DNA from: UMGS1908 sp964432825 | Lineage (GTDB): Bacteria; Bacillota; Clostridia; Christensenellales; UBA1242 | Length of the DNA stretch: 64,000 bases | Assembly (NCBI GenBank): GCA_964432825.1 | Contig: CAYSOX010000006.1 | Coordinates: 7,766 to 71,765 of the forward strand | Direction of reading: 5' to 3' | Notes under the pieces: generated by a model | What the model saw: only the letters and a program-made list of their open reading frames with translations | Databases searched by the model: none | Told to the model about the DNA's origin: nothing | Program-made: the position numbers and the translations under genes | In this document: positions 41,481 through 49,688 of the stretch, piece by piece | Numbering within the stretch: the stretch's first letter is position 1 | Layout of the letters: each line of letters opens with the position of its first letter

Positions 41481-42110
41481 ATGCCTACAATTACTGAAAT
41501 TACCTTACAAAAGAAGAAAAGTCGTGCAAATGTATTTTTGGATGGCGAATTTGTTTGTGGGTTAAATAATATCACCCTTATAAAAAATGGACTAAAGGTA
41601 GGGGTGGAAATAACTAAAGAATCTTTACTTAAAATACATAATGAAAGTGAGGTTGAAAGTGCTTTTGAAAAGGCACTTAGTTTGCTTTCTCGTCAAAAAT
41701 ATACCAAAAAGGCAATTGTAGATAAATTAAAGTCAAAAGAATATGAAGATGATATAATAAAGCAGGTGATATCCAAACTTAGTGAGTATGGCTATATTAG
41801 TGATTTGGATTTTGCCAATAGTTTTATAGCGTCAAACAAATCCAAAAGCCGAAGGATGTTGGAAGTTGATTTATTGAAAAAAGGGCTTGGTCGCGAGACA
41901 ATTAAAAGAGCACTTGAAGAAAACACAACCGAAGAGGAAGAGTTTGAAAAGTGCTTAACGGCAACTCAAAAATATTTAAAAAATAAAGAGGTAGACGAAA
42001 AGACAATTCAAAAATTAAAATCGCATCTTGTGTATAAAGGTTTTTCATTTGATAATATTAATAGAGTTATTCGAAAACAAAATTTTAAAGGAGAATATTT
42101 AGATGATTAA
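41481..42110 (+). CDS. recX: Regulatory protein RecX
   Basis: A small all-helical modulator of RecA filaments. Typical pattern: an N-terminal EITLQKKKSRANVFLDGEF strand region, then repeated three-helix units with RQKYTKKAIVDKLK and the later YISDLDFANSFI. 209 aa. It overlaps the start of acpS by 8 nt, so the two are coupled. recA itself is not in the window. Confidence 0.85.
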   Translation: MPTITEITLQKKKSRANVFLDGEFVCGLNNITLIKNGLKVGVEITKESLLKIHNESEVESAFEKALSLLSRQKYTKKAIVDKLKSKEYEDDIIKQVISKLSEYGYISDLDFANSFIASNKSKSRRMLEVDLLKKGLGRETIKRALEENTTEEEEFEKCLTATQKYLKNKEVDEKTIQKLKSHLVYKGFSFDNINRVIRKQNFKGEYLDD

Positions 42111-42489
42111 AACGGGTGTTGATATTTTAAAAATAGAAAGAGTAAAAGAAAAATGCGAAAGAGAGGAGCATTTTTTTGATAGTTTTTTAACCAATGCAGA
42201 AAAAGAATATTTAAAATCAAAAAGTTGTGATAAAACACCAAATTTAAAATATCAATCAGTTGCAGGTTTTTTTGCCTGTAAAGAGGCGGTGTTAAAAGCC
42301 TTAGGGCAAGGAATTAAGCAACTGAATATGTTAAAAGAAATCGAAGTTTTGCACGATAAACTTGGAAAACCTATTTTAAATGTTTCAGGTTCGGTAAAAA
42401 AAATATTCGAGGAACTAAATATAAGTGAAAGCGATGTGAGTATTTCACATGATGGCGAATATGTTGTTGCGATTTGTGTTTTAAATTAA
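42103..42489 (+). CDS. acpS: Holo-[acyl-carrier-protein] synthase
   Basis: Transfers 4'-phosphopantetheine from CoA to acyl carrier protein. The metal-binding Asp is in TGVDILKIERV, and FFACKEAVLKALGQGI supplies the Glu/Lys block. SISHDGEYVVAICVL closes the fold. 128 aa. Start ATG overlaps recX; ribosome site AAAGGAG inside recX. Confidence 0.92.
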   Translation: MIKTGVDILKIERVKEKCEREEHFFDSFLTNAEKEYLKSKSCDKTPNLKYQSVAGFFACKEAVLKALGQGIKQLNMLKEIEVLHDKLGKPILNVSGSVKKIFEELNISESDVSISHDGEYVVAICVLN

Positions 42490-42526
42490 ATAGTTAAAAA
42501 AATGATTTTAGAAACAATTAGATAAC

Positions 42527-42557
42527 CATAAAGTGGGGGCAAAATTGTCACTTTATG
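42527..42557 (+). terminator. Probable terminator of yigZ-recX-acpS
   Basis: CATAAAGTG (42527-42535) pairs perfectly with CACTTTATG (42549-42557). The tail is TGTTATT, not a full T-run. Confidence 0.55.
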
Positions 42558-42577
42558 TGTTATTAATGCCTAACCTA

Positions 42578-42606
42578 TTGACAAATTGGCGGTTTTGTGT
42601 TATAAT
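42578..42606 (+). promoter_or_regulatory. Perfect sigma-A consensus promoter
   Basis: TTGACA (42578-42583), 17-bp spacer, TATAAT (42601-42606), about 40 nt before the ATG at 42647. Suggests high expression of the next gene. Confidence 0.92.
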
Positions 42607-42646
42607 AAGCACACTAAAAATAAAGGGAAAAGAAGGAGTTAATATT

Positions 42647-43642
42647 ATGGATTATGATTTGTTGGAAATCAAAAATAGTATTTTGTATTTAAAAAATAAC
42701 GCAACATATGGTGATAATGTAGGTAGTGGAAATAAGGGCTGGGTATATAACAAATTATTGTTATTAGATGGCGTTGTAGATTTGTTGATTAGTGAAAATG
42801 AAGGTATTTATACACATAATTCTTGTTATGATGTTGCTGTGGATGAAGGGATAGATATTTTACTTGAATTACCAAAAAATGTAATGCGTTCAAGTAACTA
42901 CCGTTTAGAACCAGACGATTGTAAAAAAATAGCAAAAGCAGAAAAACATCTTCATTCAGTTTTAGATGGGATAACTCCTGAAAATACTGCACACGAGAAT
43001 CAACTTGATAGTGCGAAAGCATGTATTAAGAATCATTCGAAAGCTGATGCAGGAAGAACGACTGATATTGAAATTACAGGGCTTGGTATGACTAAAGAAG
43101 ATTATGACAAGGTCCATAAGAAATTAAAGAAAAACAAAGGAAAATTTAAGGCGGCAATTAAGAAGTCTAAGGGTAAAAACCCTGGTAAACTTGCAGCGTT
43201 GATTACTGCAGGATTGCTAATGTTGGGCTTGGGCGGTGCTACAGTAAATGAAGGATGTGATGCATGTAGCAATAAACCTGAAGCGGGAGTTAGCGAAACA
43301 CTAGGTGGCGACAAGTGGGACATATTTGGACCTGACGGAGCAGAAACTACAAATGGTGATGAACTCCCAGAGGAAAATCCTGCAGATAAGGAAGAAGATG
43401 AAAATCGAGGGGAAACTGCTCCAGTGGGTGAAACTAGTGAAGATAGAGTAGTTTCAACAACGCCTGCAGAAGCTGAAACCGAAACTTCAAGTGGCAAACC
43501 TGGAAAATTAAACGGTTCAACAAACAAAAACCCGCAATCAAATAGTGGTTCACAAAACTCTAATAATAGTGGTTCACAAAATGAAACCTCAACCAAAGAA
43601 GACCCATTTGATGGTTTGTTTGACTATGAGATGGGAGATTAG
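42647..43642 (+). CDS. Single-pass membrane protein with acidic outer tail (331 aa), function unknown
   Basis: I chose the ATG at 42647 behind AAGGAG rather than the upstream in-frame start at 42533, which would lie before the promoter. A cytoplasmic helical domain (1-165) with a Lys-rich end is followed by one membrane helix (about 181-202, KLAALITAGLLMLGLGGATV). Then comes an acidic Ser/Thr/Glu/Asn-rich tail, probably outside, with two copies of SGSQN. This N-in/C-out layout recurs in the 55830 gene. Downstream lies a strongly structured non-coding stretch before the terminator at 44055. Confidence 0.75.
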   Translation: MDYDLLEIKNSILYLKNNATYGDNVGSGNKGWVYNKLLLLDGVVDLLISENEGIYTHNSCYDVAVDEGIDILLELPKNVMRSSNYRLEPDDCKKIAKAEKHLHSVLDGITPENTAHENQLDSAKACIKNHSKADAGRTTDIEITGLGMTKEDYDKVHKKLKKNKGKFKAAIKKSKGKNPGKLAALITAGLLMLGLGGATVNEGCDACSNKPEAGVSETLGGDKWDIFGPDGAETTNGDELPEENPADKEEDENRGETAPVGETSEDRVVSTTPAEAETETSSGKPGKLNGSTNKNPQSNSGSQNSNNSGSQNETSTKEDPFDGLFDYEMGD

Positions 43643-43644
43643 TT

Positions 43645-43850
43645 GATATTATCGGAGGCGGGAAGAATGCGACACCGCAAGGTGGCATATTCTTAGAGCC
43701 GATGTTTATTCAAACTGTGATGCCGTGATTTATCACGGGGGTTGCATTAGCAAGCTGATTGGCGAACTTGTGAGCAAATCAACATCACATAGTATATATT
43801 ATCGGAAGTTGTCGGCAAGCAGCCCGAAGGGGCAAACCCCGCAACTGATG
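43645..43850 (+). ncRNA. Candidate structured RNA, about 200 nt, class unknown
   Basis: Three consecutive folded units. (1) ATCGG (43651-43655) with CCGAT (43699-43703), enclosing AAGAAT/ATTCTT and CACC-GCAA-GGTG with a GNRA loop. (2) TGTGATG (43716-43722) with CATCACA (43783-43789), enclosing CCGTGA-TTTA-TCACGG. (3) AGTTG (43807-43811) with CAACT (43842-43846), enclosing TCGG/CCGA and GGGG/CCCC as a three-way junction. ATTATCGGA begins both unit 1 and unit 3. GC content is clearly higher than in neighbouring spacers, and there is no open frame. It does not match a riboswitch or ncRNA class I know. Confidence 0.55.
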
Positions 43851-43937
43851 GCTATTTAAACAGTGAAGAAAATTTTTGATTTTGCAGGTATGACAGTGGT
43901 AAATTTTGAGGTTCACGAAAAAACTATTTCACATAGT
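43842..43937 (+). repeat. Dispersed intergenic repeat, copy 3
   Basis: GAAAATTTTTGATTTTGCAGG at 43868-43888 (written here in overlapping parts: GAAAATTTTT, GATTTTGCAGG), then TATGACAGTGGTAAATTTTG and CGAAAAAACTATTTCACATAG. It aligns with copies 1 and 2, and its upstream CGCAAC...GGCTATTTAAACAGTGAAG aligns with copy 2. Confidence 0.65.
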
Positions 43938-44054
43938 TAAATTTTAAGGACATCTATTTATATTTTAACATTTGAATTGTGGCAAAAATCTAAATTTAGA
44001 ACCAACGACAAGAGAAAAATGTAAAAATTTTTTGAAAATAATAAAAATTTTATG

Positions 44055-44088
44055 AAGAACTTGGAAAAACCTTTCAAGTTCTTTTTTA
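44055..44088 (+). terminator. Rho-independent terminator before lgt
   Basis: AAGAACTTG (44055-44063) pairs perfectly with CAAGTTCTT (44075-44083), then TTTT. It would end the transcript of the 42647 gene and the structured region. Confidence 0.85.
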
Positions 44089-44092
44089 TTTA

Positions 44093-44121
44093 TTGACTTT
44101 GCAAAAAAATATGGATATAAT
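44093..44121 (+). promoter_or_regulatory. Promoter for lgt with leaderless start
   Basis: TTGACT (44093-44098), 17-bp spacer, TATAAT (44116-44121), then 6 nt (GAAAGT) to the ATG. The expected transcription start is at or next to the ATG and there is no ribosome site. Confidence 0.85.
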
Positions 44122-44127
44122 GAAAGT

Positions 44128-44937
44128 ATGGAACAGTTATTGGTAGAAAGAGTCGCTTTTTCAGTTTTTGGTTTTGATATATATTGGTATGGGCTAATTA
44201 TTAGTAGTGCAATTATGTTAGCCTTTGGCCTATTATATGTTTTAAGAAAACGGGAAGGGTTAGACAAAGATGCTCCAGTGGATTTACTTTTGTGTGTCGT
44301 TCCTATTGCAATAGTTGGTGCTAGGCTATTTTCGGTGACTTTTGAAGAAGGACTGGATATAACTGACTTTTTTAAATTTCGTGAAGGCGGTATGAGTATT
44401 ATAGGTGCTTGCATAGGTGGGCTTTTAGGAATAGTGATATATTGTCTGATAAAGAAAAAGAATGTGCTATCTATATGCGATTTAATTTGTCCGCTTTTAA
44501 TATTAGGGCAGGCAATTGGTCGGTGGGGAAATTACTTTAATAGTGAAGTTTATGGCAGAGAAATATTGGATGAAAGTATGCAATGGTTCCCATTCGCGGT
44601 TGAAGTCAGTGGCAGATGGTTTATGGCGTTATTCTTTTATGAAAGCGTGTTAAATCTTTTGGGCTTTGTACTATTAATTTCACTTTTTTATCTAAAAAAA
44701 CGACCAAAAGGTATTATTTTAGCAAGTTATTTAACATACTATGGTACGATACGATTTATTTTAGAGGGGCTTAGACAAGAGGAGTATGTTTTAAGGCTTG
44801 GAAGTTTGCCAATATCTAGATTCTTTAGTGGAATTATGGTAGTCGGTGGAATTACGATTTTTGCAGTTATTTTAATTAAAGCAATTAAACAAAATAAAGG
44901 AAATAAGGATTTGAAGTATGGAAAAGAGAGAGTTTAA
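44128..44937 (+). CDS. lgt: Prolipoprotein diacylglyceryl transferase
   Basis: Attaches diacylglycerol to the Cys of lipoprotein precursors at the membrane. The family signature GQAIGRWGNYFNSEVYG, the early GFDIYWYGLI and VGARLFSV are present. Seven hydrophobic helices in 269 aa. The ATG follows the -10 box by 6 nt, with no leader. The last 20 nt overlap the next gene, which has its own start within lgt. Confidence 0.94.
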   Translation: MEQLLVERVAFSVFGFDIYWYGLIISSAIMLAFGLLYVLRKREGLDKDAPVDLLLCVVPIAIVGARLFSVTFEEGLDITDFFKFREGGMSIIGACIGGLLGIVIYCLIKKKNVLSICDLICPLLILGQAIGRWGNYFNSEVYGREILDESMQWFPFAVEVSGRWFMALFFYESVLNLLGFVLLISLFYLKKRPKGIILASYLTYYGTIRFILEGLRQEEYVLRLGSLPISRFFSGIMVVGGITIFAVILIKAIKQNKGNKDLKYGKERV

Positions 44938-45622
44938 AAAGACTTTTACAAGGTCAGAGGTTGAAGAATATGTTAAGCAAATGCTTGCTAGTAGTGAAGT
45001 AACTATGTGTGAGCAAAAAGATAGAATATTAGAATTAAAACAGGTAATTGATGAATTAAAACGCGAAAAAAATGACCGATTAGATAAACAAAGAATGTTG
45101 TCTAAGGCTATGAATGAAGCAACAAAGCAACTTCGCGAAGAACAAAAAATGCACTCAATTCAACTTTCTATAGTTTTGGAAAAGGTGAAGCAATTTGGCT
45201 TTAAGTGGAGCAATTGCTTTAGTGATATTTTTGCACACAATAAAGAATTGAAAAATGACGATACACCATCAATTTTTGAAAATGAACTTTCAGAACTATT
45301 GGAACAATTGCAAGAATCTAACACAATGCTAAAGAGTTCTAAAGAAACAAGAATTCCAAATAGCAAGAAGTCGCTTAAAGTGGATGAATCTGAGTGGTTG
45401 AAGGGCAATGTGAAAAAATTGAACGAAGCCCCAGAATATTCAATTAGTGAAGATAGTGAAGATAAGTATAAAAAGGTTATGAGCAAATTAAAAACTCAAA
45501 TGGTATTTACTAGCGAGTTGGCCGAACCTACCGAAAGCGGATTTAGTATTGATGAGGCGCTTCACCCAGAAGATAGTTTGGATGAAATAATCGGAGATAT
45601 TAAAAAAGATAATAAAAAATAA
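44918..45622 (+). CDS. Coiled-coil protein, possibly DivIVA-like
   Basis: 234 aa. The N-terminal FTRSEVEEYVKQML followed by a long heptad-type helix (about 30-90) resembles the DivIVA/GpsB layout (F.r..v.eyl + coiled coil), but the membrane-binding signature is not clear. The rest is acidic and Ser-rich. It overlaps lgt by 20 nt and is followed by pepF after 16 nt, so it is in the lgt operon. Function uncertain. Confidence 0.6.
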   Translation: MEKREFKKTFTRSEVEEYVKQMLASSEVTMCEQKDRILELKQVIDELKREKNDRLDKQRMLSKAMNEATKQLREEQKMHSIQLSIVLEKVKQFGFKWSNCFSDIFAHNKELKNDDTPSIFENELSELLEQLQESNTMLKSSKETRIPNSKKSLKVDESEWLKGNVKKLNEAPEYSISEDSEDKYKKVMSKLKTQMVFTSELAEPTESGFSIDEALHPEDSLDEIIGDIKKDNKK

Positions 45623-45638
45623 GCAAAAAGGAGTTAAA

Positions 45639-47408
45639 ATGACAGAAAATACAAATAACTCTATGTGGGATTTGTCGTCTGTTCTTGCAGATGACAAGTC
45701 CTTTTTTGAAGAAATAGAGGTAATTGAAAAAGAAATAGAAAAATTAAAGGCGTTTGAGGGAAGTTTGAATAGTAAAGATACTATTGTAAAGTTCTTTGAA
45801 CTAGAAAAAGAAATTGGAATTCGTGCTGAAAGACCGTATTTGTATGCGTTTTTAAAGTATGCTGGAAATATGGAAGATTCTAACAATGTAAAACTTTTTC
45901 AGACGGCAGAAAACTTGTCTGTTAAAATTCAGTCGGAGTTGAGTTTTGTTGAACCCGAACTTGCAAGTATGGGTAAGGAGAAGTTGGAAGAATTAAAAAG
46001 CGATTCTAAACTAACCAATTATAACCGTATATTTGAGGGAATTATCCGAAGGCTTTCACATACACTCCCAAAAGAACAAGAAAAATTGATTGCAAATATG
46101 AGTGCATTTACCGATTTTGATAATGTATTTTCCTTGCTTTCGGATACCGAAATTAAATTTGGTGAAGTGGTGGACGAAAAGGGAAATCCTCAAGTTTTGG
46201 ATAATTCAACCTACGGGATGTTGGTTAGAAGCCCAAGCCAAAGCGTTCGGTTGGAGGCACACAAAAAATTGCATTCGGGGTATGCAAAATACAATCGCAC
46301 AATTTCCGCTAATTATTTAAACGAGTTAAAAAAGTGTAATTTTTTAGCACAAACTTATAACTATAAAGATTATTTCACAATGAGTTTGGAGTCAGAAGAG
46401 GTTAGCCCGTCGGTATATTTTAATTTGGTAGAGGGTGTAAATAAATTCATTCCGTTATTTTATGATTATGTAGAAGCAAAGCGAAAAGCCTTAAAGTTAA
46501 CCGAATTTAATATTGCCGATTGTTATGCATCGGTTGGGAGTGCAGAAGGGTTTGAGTTAAACTTTGATGAGGCTTATGAAAAGGTTATTGATGCATTAAG
46601 TATTTTGGGAACCGACTATGTCGAATGCTTAAGGAGAGCAAAAAATGAAGGATGGATAGATGTTTACCCACGCGAGGGAAAACGGTCGGGTGCTTTTTCG
46701 GTTACCACCGAAACATTGCCACCATTTGTTATGTTAAATTATCTTCCAACCTATAGAGATATTAGTACAATTGCACACGAATTAGGTCATTCTATGCATA
46801 CATATTTGACAAACCAAACGCAAGTTTATGAAAAGCGTCGATATGAAACTTTTGTTGCTGAAATTGCATCTACAGTAAATGAGCAACTTTTGTTTAGATA
46901 TTATTTGAAAAATGCCAAAAATGATGAGCAGAAAAAATTCCTTTTAGAGGGATTTTTAAGTGATTTTTACGCAACAATATTCCGCCAAACGATGTTTACC
47001 GAGTTTCAATATGAAGCAAATAAAAGAGTTGCGGATGGGAAATCACTAACACCTGAGGACTTAAATGATGTGTATCAAGGCCTACTCGAAAAATATTTTG
47101 GCAAAGGTGTTAAAATCCATGAATTTTGCAAATATGAATGGTCTAGAATTCCGCATTTTTATAATTCTTTTTATGTTTACACCTATGCAACGGGACTTAT
47201 AAGTGCCATTGCTATTGCGAACAATATTGAAAAAGACGGCGAAATTGCGGTAAAAAATTACAAAAAATTTCTTTCTAGTGGCTGTTCGGATAAACCGACA
47301 GAATTATTAAAGATAGCAGGGGTAGACATTACAAAACCTGAGGCTATAGAAAGTGCCTTTGAATTTTATAAAAAGATGTTAGAAGAGTTTAAAAAGTTGG
47401 TAGATTAG
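45639..47408 (+). CDS. pepF: Oligoendopeptidase F
   Basis: Zinc metallopeptidase of the M3 family that cuts short peptides in the cytoplasm. The active site HELGHSMHTY with a later FVAEIASTVNE holds the zinc ligands. 589 aa, normal length, with the N-terminal M3 helical part (TYGMLVRSPSQSVRLEA). Start ATG behind AAAAGGAG. The stop TAG is directly followed by the next ATG. Confidence 0.93.
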   Translation: MTENTNNSMWDLSSVLADDKSFFEEIEVIEKEIEKLKAFEGSLNSKDTIVKFFELEKEIGIRAERPYLYAFLKYAGNMEDSNNVKLFQTAENLSVKIQSELSFVEPELASMGKEKLEELKSDSKLTNYNRIFEGIIRRLSHTLPKEQEKLIANMSAFTDFDNVFSLLSDTEIKFGEVVDEKGNPQVLDNSTYGMLVRSPSQSVRLEAHKKLHSGYAKYNRTISANYLNELKKCNFLAQTYNYKDYFTMSLESEEVSPSVYFNLVEGVNKFIPLFYDYVEAKRKALKLTEFNIADCYASVGSAEGFELNFDEAYEKVIDALSILGTDYVECLRRAKNEGWIDVYPREGKRSGAFSVTTETLPPFVMLNYLPTYRDISTIAHELGHSMHTYLTNQTQVYEKRRYETFVAEIASTVNEQLLFRYYLKNAKNDEQKKFLLEGFLSDFYATIFRQTMFTEFQYEANKRVADGKSLTPEDLNDVYQGLLEKYFGKGVKIHEFCKYEWSRIPHFYNSFYVYTYATGLISAIAIANNIEKDGEIAVKNYKKFLSSGCSDKPTELLKIAGVDITKPEAIESAFEFYKKMLEEFKKLVD

Positions 47409-47708
47409 ATGTTTTATCTATATATTTTAAGATGTGCAGATGGTAGTTTATATACGGGTATCACCACCGATGTAGAAAGAAGATTTAAAGAACATAAAAA
47501 CCGAGTGCGGGTTGGTGCAAAATACACTAAAACTCATACTCCGCAAAAAATTGAATTTCAATTAGCTGTTGGAAGTAGGTCGGAAGCATCAAAATTGGAG
47601 TATAAAGTTAAACATTTAACAAAATTGCAAAAAGAACAGTTGCTGTGTAATAATATATCCGAAAAAGTTCAACTTGTTGAGTTTTTGGAAAAATTTGGTG
47701 AAATGTAA
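47409..47708 (+). CDS. GIY-YIG nuclease-fold protein (YhbQ/UPF0213 type)
   Basis: 99 aa. FYLYILRCADGSLYTGIT and the following VERRFKEHKN form the GIY-YIG core with the Arg, and a later Glu (SKLEYKVK) completes it. The short length fits the UPF0213 group, of uncertain DNA-related role. It begins directly at the pepF stop. A terminator follows at 47760. Confidence 0.88.
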   Translation: MFYLYILRCADGSLYTGITTDVERRFKEHKNRVRVGAKYTKTHTPQKIEFQLAVGSRSEASKLEYKVKHLTKLQKEQLLCNNISEKVQLVEFLEKFGEM

Positions 47709-47759
47709 AAATTTTAATTAAAAACACTAGTCCTTTTGATATAAAATATGTTACAATAA

Positions 47760-47788
47760 GAATGCAGTTAATAATTGCATTCTTTTTA
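47760..47788 (+). terminator. Terminator after pepF/GIY-YIG
   Basis: GAATGCA (47760-47766), loop, TGCATTC (47776-47782), then TTTTT. It lies only 24 nt before the next ATG. Confidence 0.75.
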
Positions 47789-47811
47789 TTTGTCAATTGG
47801 AGGAAATACTA

Positions 47812-49434
47812 ATGAAAACAATAAATTCGTTATTAAAATATTTAGCAATTGCAATTTTCGTAGTTCTAAGTGTTGCAGGGTTTGGAATTTTAAGTGGCAA
47901 AATTTGTTATAAAGCCAGTGCAGATGAAGTTATGCCAAGTTCAATTCAATCCATTGAAGAAATTGCAAGTGTAAGTTATATGGAGGTTGAAGGAACGGCA
48001 AAACAGCAAGTTCCAACCATAAAAGTTTTAGGTGACACCGGCTCGCAAATTGACTCATCAAAATACACCATTACAATTCAGTATAAAAAAATAAATGAAG
48101 ATGATTCAGCATATCAAGAAGTTGCCGAAGAAGGTGCTTATTATCAAGCAGGTTGTTATAAAATAACAGCAAGTGCAAATGCAGAAAGTGGATTAACAGG
48201 CAGTGCAACAACGATTTACCAAATAACTAAAGCAGATATTTCGGATGATGATTTTAAGTTTAATGAAACAATTGTCAATAAAAATAGTGATGACACAACA
48301 TTTAGTAATACTTTAACTAATAGTCTAGGAGTTGATGTAGTCTATGAAATTACGGCAAATAAAAATATAACTATAGGCGAAGATGGTGTAGTTACACTAG
48401 GAAGAAATCCAGAGGCTGAAACGGAGGTTCAAGTTAGTGCGGTTTTTTCGGGAAATGATAACTATAATCCAAAGACGGTAAGTTATACATTAAAGGTTAA
48501 AAACTATTATTTTATTACATGGAAAAAGGATAATGCCGATGTGGGGCAAGTCCAAAAATTCCAATATGGGGCAAATCCTACATTTTCGGGAACTATACAA
48601 AAAGATTCTACTGCAGAATTCAACTATGTGTTTGACGGGTGGGAGCCAGAAATTGTTGAAAGCACACAAGTTGTAGAAGATAAAACTTATATGGCAAGGT
48701 TTAATAAGGTTAAGCGAAGTTATACAATAACCTTTGTTTTAGATGATGGCACAGTTTTAGCAAGCCAAGTATTGAAATATGGTGAAATTCCAACTTGCCC
48801 AACGCCAACCAAAAGTGGAACAAGCGAATATAAATATGAGTTTGTAGATTGGGAAAATGATTTTACAAAAAATTCGGTTACGGCGGTAAATACCGATGCT
48901 ACTTACCGTGCAAAATTTGTTAAAAGGATGTTAAACCTTAAAAGTAAGGTGGATAGTTCAACGGGTTCTTCAATTGCTGAGATAAATTCTGAGAATGGAA
49001 TATATGAAGGCTCAAGTTTTGTTGTAACCAAAGCGGATGAAATAAGTTTTGCTACACCAAAAAATAGTGAAAATATTGCGTCTTATTCGGCTAAATTGGT
49101 TTATGGATATACTCCAATAGACTTAAATGGTGAAAAAATTAAGGTCACAATAAAGGTTGAAGGCTTGCCTTCAAAAACGGAAGATATTAAAGTTGCTATT
49201 AAAAATTATGATGGAGAAGTAGAGTTAATTGATGTTGAAATTGACGGGGAATATTTAACTTTTGAAACTTCAAAAATCAGCGACTTTATGGTTGTTAGAG
49301 ATTGTGGAAACTTGCTTGCAACCTGTCTTATAAGTGTGGCACTTATTTTGGTTGTGGTTATGGTTTTAACGGTAGTGTTTATACCACTACTAAAAAGACA
49401 AGACCATTCATATAGTGAAGACGAAGAAAATTAA
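47812..49434 (+). CDS. Membrane-anchored surface protein with InlB-type (Flg_new) repeats
   Basis: I chose the ATG at 47812, 7 nt after GGAGGA, over the upstream TTG. Signal peptide about residues 8-32 (LAIAIFVVLSVAGFGILSG). Beta-rich repeat domains follow, and at about 225-370 two copies of the Listeria-Bacteroides repeat pattern (ITWKKDNADVGQV...FDGWEPEI; ITFVLDDGTVLASQ...FVDWENDF). A C-terminal TM helix (about 505-530) and a short basic/acidic tail anchor it. So it is exported and held in the membrane. A strong terminator follows. The ligand is unknown. Confidence 0.85.
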   Translation: MKTINSLLKYLAIAIFVVLSVAGFGILSGKICYKASADEVMPSSIQSIEEIASVSYMEVEGTAKQQVPTIKVLGDTGSQIDSSKYTITIQYKKINEDDSAYQEVAEEGAYYQAGCYKITASANAESGLTGSATTIYQITKADISDDDFKFNETIVNKNSDDTTFSNTLTNSLGVDVVYEITANKNITIGEDGVVTLGRNPEAETEVQVSAVFSGNDNYNPKTVSYTLKVKNYYFITWKKDNADVGQVQKFQYGANPTFSGTIQKDSTAEFNYVFDGWEPEIVESTQVVEDKTYMARFNKVKRSYTITFVLDDGTVLASQVLKYGEIPTCPTPTKSGTSEYKYEFVDWENDFTKNSVTAVNTDATYRAKFVKRMLNLKSKVDSSTGSSIAEINSENGIYEGSSFVVTKADEISFATPKNSENIASYSAKLVYGYTPIDLNGEKIKVTIKVEGLPSKTEDIKVAIKNYDGEVELIDVEIDGEYLTFETSKISDFMVVRDCGNLLATCLISVALILVVVMVLTVVFIPLLKRQDHSYSEDEEN

Positions 49435-49438
49435 AAAT

Positions 49439-49472
49439 AAATGGGTTTGGAAATTTTCCAGACCCATTTTTT
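49439..49472 (+). terminator. Rho-independent terminator after the surface protein gene
   Basis: AAATGGGTTTGGA (49439-49451) pairs with TCCAGACCCATTT (49457-49469), one G-U, then TTT. Confidence 0.88.
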
Positions 49473-49677
49473 AGTATTCAAATGATTTATTATGAAACTT
49501 TTTTTTGTGGAGAGTATAGAAACATATTAAAGGCGTTAAGCCTCCAACAACAACGGATTGGTGTTAATCACTCGGAAAACTGAGGATAATTTTGTGGGTA
49601 ATGTATTCATTATTGAAAAATATGTTTTATATGTATAATACAAATTACTTATGCTACAACTTTTATCAAAATGCACA

Positions 49678-49683
49678 TATAAT
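49678..49683 (+). promoter_or_regulatory. -10 box directly before murC (leaderless start)
   Basis: TATAAT at 49678-49683, then GTAAT and the ATG at 49689. No ribosome site is present. A good -35 is not seen at the usual distance, so the call rests on the -10 and its spacing. Confidence 0.45.
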
Positions 49684-49688
49684 GTAAT

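Noticed and set aside
42533..42646. Upstream start of the 42647 gene
   Set aside because: It would begin before the consensus promoter and in the acpS terminator; the AAGGAG-ATG pair at 42633-42649 is better.
43800..43850. Possible c-di-GMP riboswitch (GGGCAAACC-like sequence)
   Set aside because: Only the GGGGCAAACCCC hairpin is similar; the conserved GCAAAGCC/GGUAGGUAGC parts of the GEMM class are absent.
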